The notes beneath the pieces were generated by a model, which was not told where the DNA came from, did not search any database, and worked only from the letters and a program-made list of their open reading frames with translations. The translations under genes and the position numbers were made by a program. Positions 8,139 to 17,260 of a stretch of DNA of 64,000 nucleotides are shown here, one piece after another. How positions within the stretch are numbered: position 1 is the first letter of the stretch; the number at the start of each line of letters is the position of its first letter. The DNA comes from Buttiauxella sp049686335 (GTDB taxonomy: Bacteria > Pseudomonadota > Gammaproteobacteria > Enterobacterales > Enterobacteriaceae), in the NCBI RefSeq assembly GCF_049686335.1, contig NZ_JBAVHX010000022.1:62001-126000 (forward strand), given 5' to 3'.

Positions 8139-9656
8139 ATGAAACAACAATTCTGGCTGGGCATCGACTGCGGCGGGACCTATCTCAAAGCAGGGTTGTA
8201 CGACCAGCAGGGCCGGGAATACGCCATTCAGCGCCAGGCGTTGGCCACGGTGGGTGAGAAACCTGGCTGGGCTGAACGCGACATGCATGGGCTTTGGCAA
8301 AGTTGTGCCGACACGATTGCCACATTGCTAAAACGTTCTGCCATCAGCGGCAGCCAGGTTAAAGGCATCGGCATTTCAGCTCAGGGCAAAGGCCTGTTCC
8401 TGCTGGATAAAAATGACCAGCCTTTGGGGCTTGCGATGCTCTCTTCCGACAGGCGCGCGCTAAATATTGTCAGTGACTGGCAGCGGGACAACATCCCCGA
8501 ACTGCTTTACCCGCACACGCGCCAGACCTTATGGACCGGGCATCCGGTTTCATTGCTGCGCTGGGTAAAGCAGCACCAGCCGGAGCGTTACTCGCAAATC
8601 GGCACGGTGATGATGGCGCATGACTATCTGCGCTGGTGCCTGACAGGCGTGAAAGGCTGCGAAGAGAGCAATATTTCCGAGTCCAATCTCTACAACATGA
8701 ATCGCGGGGCGTATGACCCGCAACTGCTGTCGTGGTTGGGTATTGAAGAGGTTTTTCCGGCGCTGCCACCGGTTGTCGGTTCAAGCCAAATTTGCGGGGA
8801 AATCACATCGGATGTGGCCGCCGTAACCGGTCTGGCAGCGGGTACGCCCGTTGTCGGCGGCCTGTTCGACGTGGTTTCTACCGCATTGTGCGCGGGTCTG
8901 CATGATGACACGGCGCTCAATGCGGTGATGGGAACCTGGGCTGTCACCAGCGGCATTGCTAATGGAATAAGCGACCAGGAACCTCATCCCTATGTTTACG
9001 GGCGCTTCGTTTCACCCGGTCAGTTCATTGTTCACGAAGCGAGTCCCACGTCGTCGGCCAACCTCGAATGGCTGACGGCCCAGTGCGGAAACCTGAGTTT
9101 TGATGACATCAACCGCGCGGTTTCTGCCTTGCCCAAAGCGGGGAGTGACGTTCTGTTTCTGCCGTTTTTGTACGGCAGTAACGCCGGGCTTGAAATGACC
9201 AGCGGCTTTTATGGCTTGCAGTCGTCGCACCATCGCGGGCACCTGTTGCAGGCCGTTTATGAGGGCGTGGTGTTCAGCCATATGACGCATCTTAACCGGA
9301 TACGCGAGCGGTTTAGCCGTGCTAAAACCCTGCGCGTGACCGGCGGCCCGGCGCATTCCGATGTCTGGATGCAGATGCTGGCGGATGTCAGCGGTCTTGC
9401 GGTGGAATTGCCGCAGGTAGAAGAAACCGGTTGTCTGGGCGCAGCGCTTGCCGCACTGGTTGGCACCGGCATGTTCACCAGTTTCACTCAGGCGCAGCAG
9501 CAACTTACACATGCCACCCGGGTGATTCATCCCGATCCCGCAGCCTGGCAGGCTTACCAAACCAAATATCAAAAATACCAGTTACTGATTGAAGCGCTAC
9601 AGGGCTTTCATTCCTGTTGTGCGTCACTGAAAAACACCAGGGGATCCACATTATGA
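8139..9656 (+). CDS. lyxK: L-xylulose kinase LyxK (YiaP)
   Basis: FGGY-family carbohydrate kinase, 505 residues, phosphorylating L-xylulose (and possibly 3-keto-L-gulonate) with ATP. The N-terminal phosphate-binding motif GIDCGGTYLKAG starts at residue 8. The C-terminal ATPase-fold segments (RVTGGPAHSDVWMQMLADV and EETGCLGAALAALVG) are typical of the family. It resembles E. coli LyxK (498 residues) along its length. AGAGAGAAAACA before ATG 8139 is the ribosome-binding site, just after the REP array. The gene ends in an ATGA overlap with sgbH, showing translational coupling. Cytoplasmic. Confidence 0.93.
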   Translation: MKQQFWLGIDCGGTYLKAGLYDQQGREYAIQRQALATVGEKPGWAERDMHGLWQSCADTIATLLKRSAISGSQVKGIGISAQGKGLFLLDKNDQPLGLAMLSSDRRALNIVSDWQRDNIPELLYPHTRQTLWTGHPVSLLRWVKQHQPERYSQIGTVMMAHDYLRWCLTGVKGCEESNISESNLYNMNRGAYDPQLLSWLGIEEVFPALPPVVGSSQICGEITSDVAAVTGLAAGTPVVGGLFDVVSTALCAGLHDDTALNAVMGTWAVTSGIANGISDQEPHPYVYGRFVSPGQFIVHEASPTSSANLEWLTAQCGNLSFDDINRAVSALPKAGSDVLFLPFLYGSNAGLEMTSGFYGLQSSHHRGHLLQAVYEGVVFSHMTHLNRIRERFSRAKTLRVTGGPAHSDVWMQMLADVSGLAVELPQVEETGCLGAALAALVGTGMFTSFTQAQQQLTHATRVIHPDPAAWQAYQTKYQKYQLLIEALQGFHSCCASLKNTRGSTL

Positions 9657-10312
9657 GCCGTCCATTATTACAACTCGCTCTCGATTACACCGAGCTACAA
9701 CCCGCATTACGTGACGCTGCTTTATTGAGCGACAGCGTCGATATTATCGAAGCGGGCACGCTACTGTGTCTGACCGAGGGGCTGAATGCGGTGCGCCAGT
9801 TACGCAAACTTTGCCCGCAGAAACTGATCGTTGCCGACTGGAAAGTGGCCGATGCGGGAGAAACTCTTGCCGAGCAAGCGTTTAATGCCGGGGCTAACTG
9901 GATGACGGTAATTTGTGCCGCACCGCTGGCAACGGTGGAAAAAGCACACCAGGTCGCGCTGGCGCGGGGTGGTGAAATCCAGATTGAGCTGTTTGGTAAC
10001 TGGACGTTTGACGATGCGCGAGCCTGGCATAAAACCGGCATCCGCCAGGCGATTTATCACCGTGGTCGCGATGCTCAGGCCAGCGGTCAGACCTGGGGTG
10101 CCGAAGACTTAACGCGAATGAAAGTGCTGTCAGATATCGGACTTGAGTTATCCATAACCGGTGGCATCACACCCGCCGATTTGCCGCTGTTTCGCGATAT
10201 TAACGTGAAGGCGTTTATCGCCGGGCGCGCACTTTCTGGCGCGGCTAATCCACAACAGGTTGCGCAAGATTTCCACCTGCAAATCCGCGATATCTGGGGG
10301 GCAAAAGCATGA
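9653..10312 (+). CDS. sgbH: 3-keto-L-gulonate-6-phosphate decarboxylase SgbH (YiaQ)
   Basis: A 219-residue TIM-barrel enzyme of the orotidine-monophosphate decarboxylase suprafamily that converts 3-keto-L-gulonate 6-phosphate to L-xylulose 5-phosphate. The active-site strand VADWKVADAGE carries the conserved Asp-Lys-Asp set, and ELSITGGITPADLPLF forms part of the phosphate site. The start at 9653 lies in ATGA with the lyxK stop, and the length matches E. coli SgbH (220). A longer in-frame extension upstream overlaps lyxK and is rejected. The stop overlaps the sgbU start by four bases. Confidence 0.96.
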   Translation: MSRPLLQLALDYTELQPALRDAALLSDSVDIIEAGTLLCLTEGLNAVRQLRKLCPQKLIVADWKVADAGETLAEQAFNAGANWMTVICAAPLATVEKAHQVALARGGEIQIELFGNWTFDDARAWHKTGIRQAIYHRGRDAQASGQTWGAEDLTRMKVLSDIGLELSITGGITPADLPLFRDINVKAFIAGRALSGAANPQQVAQDFHLQIRDIWGAKA

Positions 10313-11169
10313 GAGTTCATCCGTTAGGGATTTACGAAAAAGCGCTGCCTAAACACCTTTCCTGGCCGGAACGCCTGGCGCTGGCAAAAAGCTGCGGGTT
10401 TGATTTTGTCGAAATGTCGCTGGATGAAACCGACGAACGCCTCGCACGCCTGGAGTGGAGCACCACGCAACGTGCTTCGCTTGTGGAAGCGATGCTGGAA
10501 AGCGGCGTCACGATCCCGTCGATGTGCCTTTCTGCGCACCGTCGTTTCCCGTTCGGTAGCCACGATGAAACCGTGCGCGAGCGTGCGCGTGAGGTGATGA
10601 GTAAAGCCATCAAACTGGCGCGTGATTTAGGCATTCGCACCATCCAACTGGCGGGGTATGACGTCTATTACGAAGAGCGAGATGAAGGCACGCAGCAGCG
10701 CTTTGCTGAAGGGCTGGCGTGGGCGGTGGAGCAGGCGGCAGGGGCACAAGTCATGCTGGCGGTGGAAATTATGGATACCGAATTTATGAATTCGATAACC
10801 AAATGGAAGAAGTGGGACAACGTGCTGTCGTCACCGTGGTTCAGTGTTTATCCGGATGTCGGCAATCTTAGCGCCTGGGGCAATGACGTGCAGGCGGAGC
10901 TAACCCTTGGCATCGACCGTATCGCGGCCATTCATCTCAAAGATACCCAGTTAGTGACCGAAACCAGCGCCGGGCAATTTCGCGATGTGCCATTTGGCGA
11001 GGGCTGCGTCGATTTCGTTGGCGTGTTCCGCACGCTAAAGCAGCTCAATTATCGTGGCGCATTCCTGGTAGAAATGTGGACGGAAAAAGCGAAAGAACCG
11101 GTACTGGAGATTATACAGGCACGGCGCTGGATTGAAGAACGTATGCAGGAAGGAGGATTCGTATGTTAG
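10309..11169 (+). CDS. sgbU: L-xylulose/L-ribulose-5-phosphate 3-epimerase SgbU (YiaR)
   Basis: A 286-residue TIM-barrel epimerase of the xylose isomerase/AP endonuclease 2 superfamily, equal in length to E. coli SgbU. It interconverts L-xylulose 5-phosphate and L-ribulose 5-phosphate. Metal-binding candidates lie in AVEIMDTEFMN, YPDVGNL, IAAIHLKDTQ and the C-terminal FLVEMWTE. It is coupled to sgbH by an ATGA overlap and overlaps sgbE by seven bases, so the four kinase-to-epimerase genes form one tight translational block. Cytoplasmic. Confidence 0.95.
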   Translation: MRVHPLGIYEKALPKHLSWPERLALAKSCGFDFVEMSLDETDERLARLEWSTTQRASLVEAMLESGVTIPSMCLSAHRRFPFGSHDETVRERAREVMSKAIKLARDLGIRTIQLAGYDVYYEERDEGTQQRFAEGLAWAVEQAAGAQVMLAVEIMDTEFMNSITKWKKWDNVLSSPWFSVYPDVGNLSAWGNDVQAELTLGIDRIAAIHLKDTQLVTETSAGQFRDVPFGEGCVDFVGVFRTLKQLNYRGAFLVEMWTEKAKEPVLEIIQARRWIEERMQEGGFVC

Positions 11170-11858
11170 AGCCATTAAAGCAGCAAGTACTGGAGGCGAA
11201 TCTCGCCCTGCCAGCCCATCATTTGGTGACGTTTACCTGGGGCAACGTCAGTGCTATCGATCGTGAGCTGGGTTTAGTGGTGATTAAACCGTCCGGCGTG
11301 GAATACGACGGTATGCGTGCCGAAGATATGGTGGTGGTGGATTTGCAAAGCGGTGCGGTAGTAGAAGGCAGCAAAAAACCGTCATCGGATACCGCAACCC
11401 ATCTGGCGCTATATCGCCGTTTCCCAGGCATTGGCGGCATCGTCCACACTCATTCGCGCCACGCAACTATCTGGGCACAAGCCGGGCGGGATTTACCGGC
11501 CTGGGGCACCACGCATGCGGACTATTTCTACGGCACCATTCCGTGTACGCGTTTGATGACGCAGGAGGAAATTTCCGGGGAATATGAGCATCAGACCGGC
11601 GAAGTGATTATTCAGACGTTTGTTGAGCGGGATATCGATCCGTTACAGGTTCCGGCGGTGCTGGTGAATGCTCACGGTCCATTTGCCTGGGGGAAAGATG
11701 CGGCTGATGCGGTGCATAACGCGGTGGTGCTGGAGGAGTGCGCTTATATGGGGCTATTTTCTACCCAATTAACACCGCAACTCGGCAATATGCAGCCGCA
11801 ATTGCTCGATAAACACTATCTGCGTAAACACGGCAAAAGCGCCTATTACGGGCAATAA
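11163..11858 (+). CDS. sgbE: L-ribulose-5-phosphate 4-epimerase SgbE (YiaS)
   Basis: A 231-residue zinc epimerase of the class II aldolase/AraD family converting L-ribulose 5-phosphate to D-xylulose 5-phosphate, the exit to the pentose phosphate pathway. Zinc ligands are expected in IVHTHSRHATIWAQ and VNAHGPFAWG. Sequence PSGVEYDGM and the length match E. coli SgbE exactly. AGGAGGATTC before the ATG is a strong ribosome-binding site within the end of sgbU. Last gene of the yia operon; a single REP-like palindrome follows. Confidence 0.96.
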   Translation: MLEPLKQQVLEANLALPAHHLVTFTWGNVSAIDRELGLVVIKPSGVEYDGMRAEDMVVVDLQSGAVVEGSKKPSSDTATHLALYRRFPGIGGIVHTHSRHATIWAQAGRDLPAWGTTHADYFYGTIPCTRLMTQEEISGEYEHQTGEVIIQTFVERDIDPLQVPAVLVNAHGPFAWGKDAADAVHNAVVLEECAYMGLFSTQLTPQLGNMQPQLLDKHYLRKHGKSAYYGQ

Positions 11859-11886
11859 GTAGCGGGCAATAAATTCACGGCTTTAT

Positions 11887-11916
11887 GGCGGATGACACTT
11901 CGTTTATCCGCCCTAC
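11887..11916. repeat. Single REP-like palindrome after sgbE
   Basis: GGCGGATGAC...GTTTATCCGCC forms one hairpin of the type repeated through the window. It sits 29 bp after the sgbE stop and may protect the 3' end of the yia transcript. Confidence 0.75.
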
Positions 11917-11989
11917 AATTTCGGCCCTACAAAAAGTTTTTCTTCCGTTACAACACCTCTCCATACATTACAAATTTTAACAATTTGAT

Positions 11990-12004
11990 TGATAACCATT
12001 CTCG
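11990..12004. promoter_or_regulatory. Candidate Fur box upstream of cirA
   Basis: TGATAACCATTCTCG matches the 7-1-7 Fur consensus (TGATAAT-N-ATTATCA) at 11 of 14 positions. It is about 150 bp before the cirA start, and cirA is iron-repressed in E. coli. Confidence 0.6.
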
Positions 12005-12150
12005 TTTAATTTAAGGTGTCGCCACGCTTTTCCTCGGCTGGATGTCGATGAGTTAAGCGCGCTGTCGATGGCCAATGTAGCCAACGACGCACCAGGGAAT
12101 GTGAGCGCAGTCCATTGATACAGTTTGCTATTCACCTCATGGAGAAAGGA

Positions 12151-14121
12151 ATGTTAAGGTTGAATCCCATCGTCCGGGGAGGACTTTGCGCGTCATTAAT
12201 CACAGCTGCGTTTCCGGTCATTGCCGAAGAACGTGAAGACACGATGGTTGTTACTGCGTCTGCTACTGAGCAAAACCTCAAAGATGCCCCAGCCAGTATT
12301 AGCGTGATTACTCAAGAAGATCTGAAGAAAAAGCCTATCCAGAACCTGAAAGATGTTCTGCAGGAAGTCCCGGGTGTGCAACTCACCAACGAAGGGGATA
12401 ACCGCCAGGGGGTCAGTATTCGTGGTCTGGACAGTAGCTACACGCTGATTTTGGTGGATGGCAAGCGGGTGAACTCGCGTAACGCTGTCTTCCGTCATAA
12501 CGATTTTGACCTTAACTGGATCCCGGTTGATGCTATCGAACGTATCGAAGTGGTGCGCGGGCCGATGTCATCGTTATACGGCTCAGATGCGTTAGGCGGC
12601 GTGGTTAACATTATTACGCGCAAAGTGGGCAAGGCCTGGCACGGCACCGTGACGGCGGATACCACCATTCAGGAAAATCGCGATCGCGGCGATTCTTACA
12701 ACAGCAACTTCTTCGCCAGCGGCCCCATCATTGACGATCTGCTTGGGGTAAAAGTTTATGGCAACCTCGGTAAACGCGAGAAAGATAAACAAGAACCTTC
12801 CAGCACCAGTGCGACGGGTGAAACTCCCCGCATTGAAGGTTTCACCACACGCAGCGGCAGCGCTGAGTTTGCCCTGACGCCAACCGAAAACCAGGACATG
12901 AGCTTTGGTTACGGTTTTGACCGTCAGGACAGGGATTCAGACTCTCTGAACCAAAACCGCATGGAGCGCCAGGATTACTCGATTTCCCATAATGGGCGTT
13001 GGGATTACGGCAATACCGAACTGCGTTTCTATGGCGACAAGATTGATAACCTCAATCCCGGCAACAGCGCACCTATCACGTCGCGCAACAATAGCCTCGA
13101 CGGAAAACTGGTGCTGCCTTTGGGCGAGATTAACCAGTTGCTGACCTTTGGTGGTGAATGGCGTCACGATAAGCTGACTGACCCTGTTAACCTCACCGGC
13201 AGCAACAGCACCGCAACCTCGGCCAGCCAGTACGCCCTGTTCCTGGAAGACGAATGGCGGATATTCGAACCGCTGGCGTTGACCACCGGCGTGCGTATGG
13301 ATGACCACGAAACTTACGGTGATCACTGGAGTCCGCGTGCATACCTGGTGTATAGCGCGACGGATACCATCACCATGAAAGGTGGCTGGGCAACGGCATT
13401 TAAAGCGCCATCGTTGCTGCAATTGAGCCCGGACTGGACCAGTAACTCGTGCCGTGGTTCTTGTAAGATTGTCGGTAGCCCGGATTTGAAACCGGAAACC
13501 AGCGAAAGCTTCGAGCTGGGTCTTTACTTTGCCGGTGATGAAGGGATTCTGGATGGCGTGTCAGGAAGTATCACCACCTTCCAGAACAACCTCGATGACA
13601 TGATTGGTATTAACCGTACCCAGGACCGTTCACTGGCACCGTCTTATCCAAACTTTGTTGGTTTTGACAATGCGGGTCGCCCGGTCTTCAAATACTACAA
13701 CGTCAACAAAGCACGCGTTCGCGGTGTGGAAACCGAGGTGAAAGTACCGTTCAACGATCAATGGAAGTTGACGCTGAATTACACCTATAACGACGGTCGT
13801 GATCTGAGTGGCGGTGGCAATAAACCTCTGGCTACTCTGCCATTCCATACCGCCAACGGTACAGTGGATTGGGCGCCGTTGGATGACTGGTCATTCTATG
13901 TTTCAGGGAATTATACCGGCGAGCAACGTGCCACTACCAACGGTGAAGCAACGCCTGGTGGTTACGTGGTATGGAATACCGGTGCGGCATGGAAGGCGAC
14001 GAAAAGCGTCAAATTACGTGCAGGTGTGCTGAACCTGGGCGACAAAGATTTGAGTCGTGACGATTACAGTTATAACGAAGATGGCCGTCGTTACTTTATG
14101 GCGGTGGATTATTCGTTCTAA
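12151..14121 (+). CDS. cirA: TonB-dependent catecholate siderophore receptor CirA
   Basis: Outer-membrane TonB-dependent receptor that takes up iron complexes of catechol siderophore breakdown products and serves as colicin I receptor in E. coli. It is 656 residues from the ATG at 12151. The ATG is preceded by GGAGAAAGGA, which rules out the earlier in-frame start. Signal peptide 1-25 (cleavage after PVIA) is followed by the TonB-box region TMVVTA and the plug domain (QEVPGVQLTNEGDNRQGVSI, VVRGPMSSLYGSDALGGVVN). A 22-strand barrel follows and ends in the aromatic terminus AVDYSF. A cysteine pair in SNSCRGSCKIVG is conserved with E. coli. Two small deletions explain the lower length against 663. 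Iron regulation is implied by the upstream Fur box. Confidence 0.95.
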   Translation: MLRLNPIVRGGLCASLITAAFPVIAEEREDTMVVTASATEQNLKDAPASISVITQEDLKKKPIQNLKDVLQEVPGVQLTNEGDNRQGVSIRGLDSSYTLILVDGKRVNSRNAVFRHNDFDLNWIPVDAIERIEVVRGPMSSLYGSDALGGVVNIITRKVGKAWHGTVTADTTIQENRDRGDSYNSNFFASGPIIDDLLGVKVYGNLGKREKDKQEPSSTSATGETPRIEGFTTRSGSAEFALTPTENQDMSFGYGFDRQDRDSDSLNQNRMERQDYSISHNGRWDYGNTELRFYGDKIDNLNPGNSAPITSRNNSLDGKLVLPLGEINQLLTFGGEWRHDKLTDPVNLTGSNSTATSASQYALFLEDEWRIFEPLALTTGVRMDDHETYGDHWSPRAYLVYSATDTITMKGGWATAFKAPSLLQLSPDWTSNSCRGSCKIVGSPDLKPETSESFELGLYFAGDEGILDGVSGSITTFQNNLDDMIGINRTQDRSLAPSYPNFVGFDNAGRPVFKYYNVNKARVRGVETEVKVPFNDQWKLTLNYTYNDGRDLSGGGNKPLATLPFHTANGTVDWAPLDDWSFYVSGNYTGEQRATTNGEATPGGYVVWNTGAAWKATKSVKLRAGVLNLGDKDLSRDDYSYNEDGRRYFMAVDYSF

Positions 14122-14132
14122 TTGAGCGTGTA

Positions 14133-14337
14133 AATGGTGGATGACGCTTCGCTTATCCACCCTACGATGTTGTGTTTGTGGTGGATGACGCTTCGCTTAT
14201 CCACCTTACGACTTCGGGCTGGTGGTGGATGACGCTTCGCTTATCCACCCTACGATGCAGTGTTTGTGGTGGACGATGCTTACGCTCGACCACCACTATT
14301 ATCGCGTAGGTCGGATAAGCGAAGCGTCATCCGACTG
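14133..14337. repeat. Cluster of four to five REP-like palindromes between cirA and fghB
   Basis: Three GTGGATGACGCTTCGCTTATCCAC units are spaced about 48 bp apart, followed by a diverged GTGGACGATGC...GACCACC copy and an inverted GTCGGATAAGC...GTCATCCGAC copy. They fill the convergent gap, where they could end both transcripts. Confidence 0.88.
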
Positions 14338-14342
14338 TATTG

Positions 14343-15176
14343 CTACGCCAAATGCTCTGCGTGGAAGCGCAAATGATCTTCAACAAATGAAGAGATAAAA
14401 TAATAGCTGTGATCGTAACCCGGTTGCACACGCAACGTTAACGGCCAGTTCTTCTGACGTGCAACTTCCGCAAACTGCGCAGGTTGCAGTTGATCAGCCA
14501 GAAATTGATCGGCATCGCCTTGATCAATAAGCACCGGAATCGCCTGCGCGCTGTCGGCCTGCATCAACAAACAGCAACTATCCCACTCGCGCCATTTCTC
14601 TTCGTTCGAACCTAAATAGGCGTTAAAGGCTTTTTGCCCCCACGGCACACGGGTTGGGTTCACAATCGGTGCAAATGCGGAAACTGAACAATAACGGCCT
14701 GGATTTTTTAACGCGATGGTCAGTGCGCCGTGACCACCCATCGAATGGCCGAAAATAGAGGCTTTCTCGCTGATACTGAAATTATCAGCAATCAACGCGG
14801 GCAGTTCGTCATTAATATAGTCGTACATGCGGAAATGCTCAGCCCACGGCTGCTCGGTGGCGTTGAGGTAAAAACCTGCGCCCTGGCCGAGATCGTAGCT
14901 GTCACTATTTGGCACGTTCTCACCGCGCGGACTGGTATCTGGCATTACCAGCACAATACCCAGCTCAGATGCAACACGCTGTGCGCCCGCTTTGGTAGTG
15001 AAGTTTTCATCGTTACAGGTCAAACCGGAAAGCCAGTACAGAACCGGTGGAGTAGCGGTATCACGCGGCGTTGGCAGAAAAATACTGAACGTCATCGGGC
15101 ATTTCAGTACCGTGGAATCATGACGCCAGCGTTGTTGCCAGCCTTCAAAACATCGGTGTTCTTCCAGGAGTTCCAT
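14343..15176 (-). CDS. fghB: S-formylglutathione hydrolase (YeiG type)
   Basis: A 277-residue cytoplasmic serine esterase of the esterase D family that hydrolyses S-formylglutathione to formate and glutathione in formaldehyde detoxification. The nucleophile elbow GHSMGGHG places Ser145. DQGDADQFLADQLQP and GYDHSYYFISSFVEDHLRFH supply the expected acid and histidine. Length and sequence match E. coli YeiG (278). In E. coli yeiG is divergent from folE; here an extra MFS gene lies between them. It is convergent with cirA. Confidence 0.95.
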   Translation of the reverse strand: MELLEEHRCFEGWQQRWRHDSTVLKCPMTFSIFLPTPRDTATPPVLYWLSGLTCNDENFTTKAGAQRVASELGIVLVMPDTSPRGENVPNSDSYDLGQGAGFYLNATEQPWAEHFRMYDYINDELPALIADNFSISEKASIFGHSMGGHGALTIALKNPGRYCSVSAFAPIVNPTRVPWGQKAFNAYLGSNEEKWREWDSCCLLMQADSAQAIPVLIDQGDADQFLADQLQPAQFAEVARQKNWPLTLRVQPGYDHSYYFISSFVEDHLRFHAEHLA

Positions 15177-15194
15177 CCAGAGGTCCTTAATTTT

Positions 15195-15234
15195 TACCCT
15201 TCATATTTCAAGCCGCATCGAAGTATTTTGGGTA
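15195..15234. repeat. Internally deleted ERIC element (40 bp)
   Basis: Only the termini of an ERIC remain: TACCCTTCATATTTCAAGC at one end and GAAGTATTTTGGGTA at the other, inverted with respect to each other. It sits between the divergent fghB and MFS genes. Confidence 0.7.
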
Positions 15235-15280
15235 TCTATTCAATGTGATTGAGGAATATTCACTTCTCCCCAGTCTAGCC

Positions 15281-16447
15281 ATGCTGCATCATACTGGCAA
15301 CGGAATCGTAACAATTGGGGGCGGTGTGGCGGCACGTATAGCGTTAACGGGATTTCTGGTGTTGGTCGTCGCCATGGGCATAGGCCGTTTTGCGTTTACG
15401 CCACAAGTCCCGCTGATGATAGCGGAAGGGCAACTTACCCTAACCAGTGCGGGTTTGGTAGCAGCAATTAACTACCTTGGATATCTGGTGGGGGCGTGGG
15501 ATGCCATGCGCGCGCACCGACGTGTCGAGTTACGTTTGATGTGCGGTGTCTGGGGGGCGGTGATTTTAACGCTGCTGTCAGCCACCGTAGATGCCGCATT
15601 ATGGCACGCCCTGATTCGTTTTCTGATTGGCGCAGCCAGTGGTTGGGCGATGGTATTAATTGCCGCCTGGAGCAACGAGCAACTGGCGCATTTAGGTAAA
15701 CCCGGTTTAAGCGCTGCGGTATTTGCCGGCCCGGGTGCCGGGATATTTATCAGTGGTTTATTGGCGGTTTTGATTCACAGCTACGGTTTATCCGCAAGCC
15801 TTGCCTGGCTGGTGTATGGTTTTCTGGCGCTGTTTTTCATTGTATTGATTGCCCGCAACTTGCCGCGGAAAGGGGAGTTACACCGCCCGGAATCCGCGCC
15901 TGAGCCGCTGGTCTTAACTGCGCCACTCAAACGCCTGGTCTGGAGCTACAGCCTGGCAGGATTTGGCTATATTTTGCCTGCTACGTTTTTATCGCAGATG
16001 GCCAGCGCCCGTTTTCCGGGTAGTGCCTTTGCGCAATTTGTCTGGCCGATATTTGGCGGGGCAGCGGTATGTGGCATTTTACTGGGTATCGCTGCGCGTC
16101 AATGGCTGCAAACTCATCAGCGTCTGGCACTGGTGCTCTGGTTACAGGCACTCGGGGTATTTGCCTCAGATATGATTCCCGGCATGTTTGGGCTGGTCCT
16201 GGGGTCGTTGTTAGTCGGAGGCGGGTTCTTATGCGCAGTGCAACTGTCATTACAATATGGCCGTGAACTGGCGCCACAGCATACTCGTTACATGGCGGGA
16301 TTGCTGACCACCGGATATGCTATGGGGCAGTTGGTCGGCCCGATGTTATCGGCGATATCCACGTCGCTCACAGGTCAACTCGAGCCCGCGTTATATATCG
16401 CTGGATTTGCTTTATTGGTAGGCGGCGGTTTGGTTTGGCGGAAATAG
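15281..16447 (+). CDS. YbfB/YjiJ-family MFS transporter
   Basis: A roughly 388-residue inner-membrane protein with about 12 spans. The motif VVAMGIGRFAFTPQVPLM after the first helix and NYLGYLVGAWDA mark the YbfB/YjiJ family of MFS carriers, whose substrates are unknown. The start is uncertain: ATG 15281 is listed, GTG 15245 is possible, and GTG 15326 would give a protein starting right before the first helix, as in E. coli YjiJ. None has a clear ribosome-binding site. The gene is inserted between fghB and folE, which are neighbours in E. coli. It ends about 130 bp before folE and is probably a separate unit. Confidence 0.75.
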   Translation: MLHHTGNGIVTIGGGVAARIALTGFLVLVVAMGIGRFAFTPQVPLMIAEGQLTLTSAGLVAAINYLGYLVGAWDAMRAHRRVELRLMCGVWGAVILTLLSATVDAALWHALIRFLIGAASGWAMVLIAAWSNEQLAHLGKPGLSAAVFAGPGAGIFISGLLAVLIHSYGLSASLAWLVYGFLALFFIVLIARNLPRKGELHRPESAPEPLVLTAPLKRLVWSYSLAGFGYILPATFLSQMASARFPGSAFAQFVWPIFGGAAVCGILLGIAARQWLQTHQRLALVLWLQALGVFASDMIPGMFGLVLGSLLVGGGFLCAVQLSLQYGRELAPQHTRYMAGLLTTGYAMGQLVGPMLSAISTSLTGQLEPALYIAGFALLVGGGLVWRK

Positions 16448-16575
16448 TTGAGGTTTTGACGATTTCAATAATTATCGTTCGCACTACTGGATTATGCGAC
16501 CGCGCTCACGCACAATGAGCGCACACTTTGCCCCACGTAGGGCCGAGGTCAGTCTCACCTGCAGGAGAAAATAAC

Positions 16576-17241
16576 ATGTCATCATTAAGTCCAGAAGCCG
16601 CATTGGTTCACGAAGCATTACTTGCACGCGGCCTGGAAACCCCGCTGCGTCCACAATTGCGTGAGTTAGACAACGAAACCCGCAAGCGTCAGATTGCCGA
16701 GCATATGACGGAAATCATGCTGTTGCTGAATCTTGATTTGAGCGACGACAGCTTGATGGAAACCCCGCATCGCATCGCAAAAATGTATGTCGATGAGATT
16801 TTCTCCGGCCTTGATTACGCCAACTTCCCGAAAATCACTGTCATCGAGAATAAGATGAAGGTCGATGAAATGGTCACGGTGCGTAACATTACGCTCACCA
16901 GTACTTGTGAACACCATTTCGTGACCATCGACGGTAAAGCGACCGTTTCTTATTTGCCGAAAGACACGGTGATTGGCCTGTCAAAAATTAACCGCATTGT
17001 GCAATTCTTCGCGCAGCGTCCGCAGGTGCAGGAGCGCTTAACTCAGCAGATCCTGATTGCTCTGCAAACACTGCTTGGCACCAACAATGTGGCGGTATCT
17101 ATTGATGCGGTCCATTATTGTGTGAAAGCGCGTGGTGTGCAGGATGCCACCAGTGCGACAACCACCACATCCTTAGGTGGCTTGTTCAAGTCCAGTCAGA
17201 ATACACGTCAGGAATTCCTGCGCGCTGTGCGTCATAACTAA
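16576..17241 (+). CDS. folE: GTP cyclohydrolase I type 1
   Basis: Homodecameric zinc enzyme converting GTP to 7,8-dihydroneopterin triphosphate, the first step of folate (and queuosine) synthesis. It is 221 residues from ATG 16576, after the ribosome-binding site GCAGGAGAAA; a longer in-frame start is rejected by comparison with E. coli FolE (222). Zinc ligands Cys111 and His114 lie in TCEHHF and Cys182 in HYCVKARG. The substrate-site segment ETPHRIAKMYVDEIFSGLDY is unchanged. It is followed after 19 bp by yeiB, as in E. coli. Confidence 0.98.
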   Translation: MSSLSPEAALVHEALLARGLETPLRPQLRELDNETRKRQIAEHMTEIMLLLNLDLSDDSLMETPHRIAKMYVDEIFSGLDYANFPKITVIENKMKVDEMVTVRNITLTSTCEHHFVTIDGKATVSYLPKDTVIGLSKINRIVQFFAQRPQVQERLTQQILIALQTLLGTNNVAVSIDAVHYCVKARGVQDATSATTTTSLGGLFKSSQNTRQEFLRAVRHN

Positions 17242-17260
17242 CATTAATCGGGCAGGGTGT

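Noticed and set aside
8024..8257. 77-residue frame starting inside the REP array
   Set aside because: It is encoded by repeat sequence and runs out of frame into lyxK.
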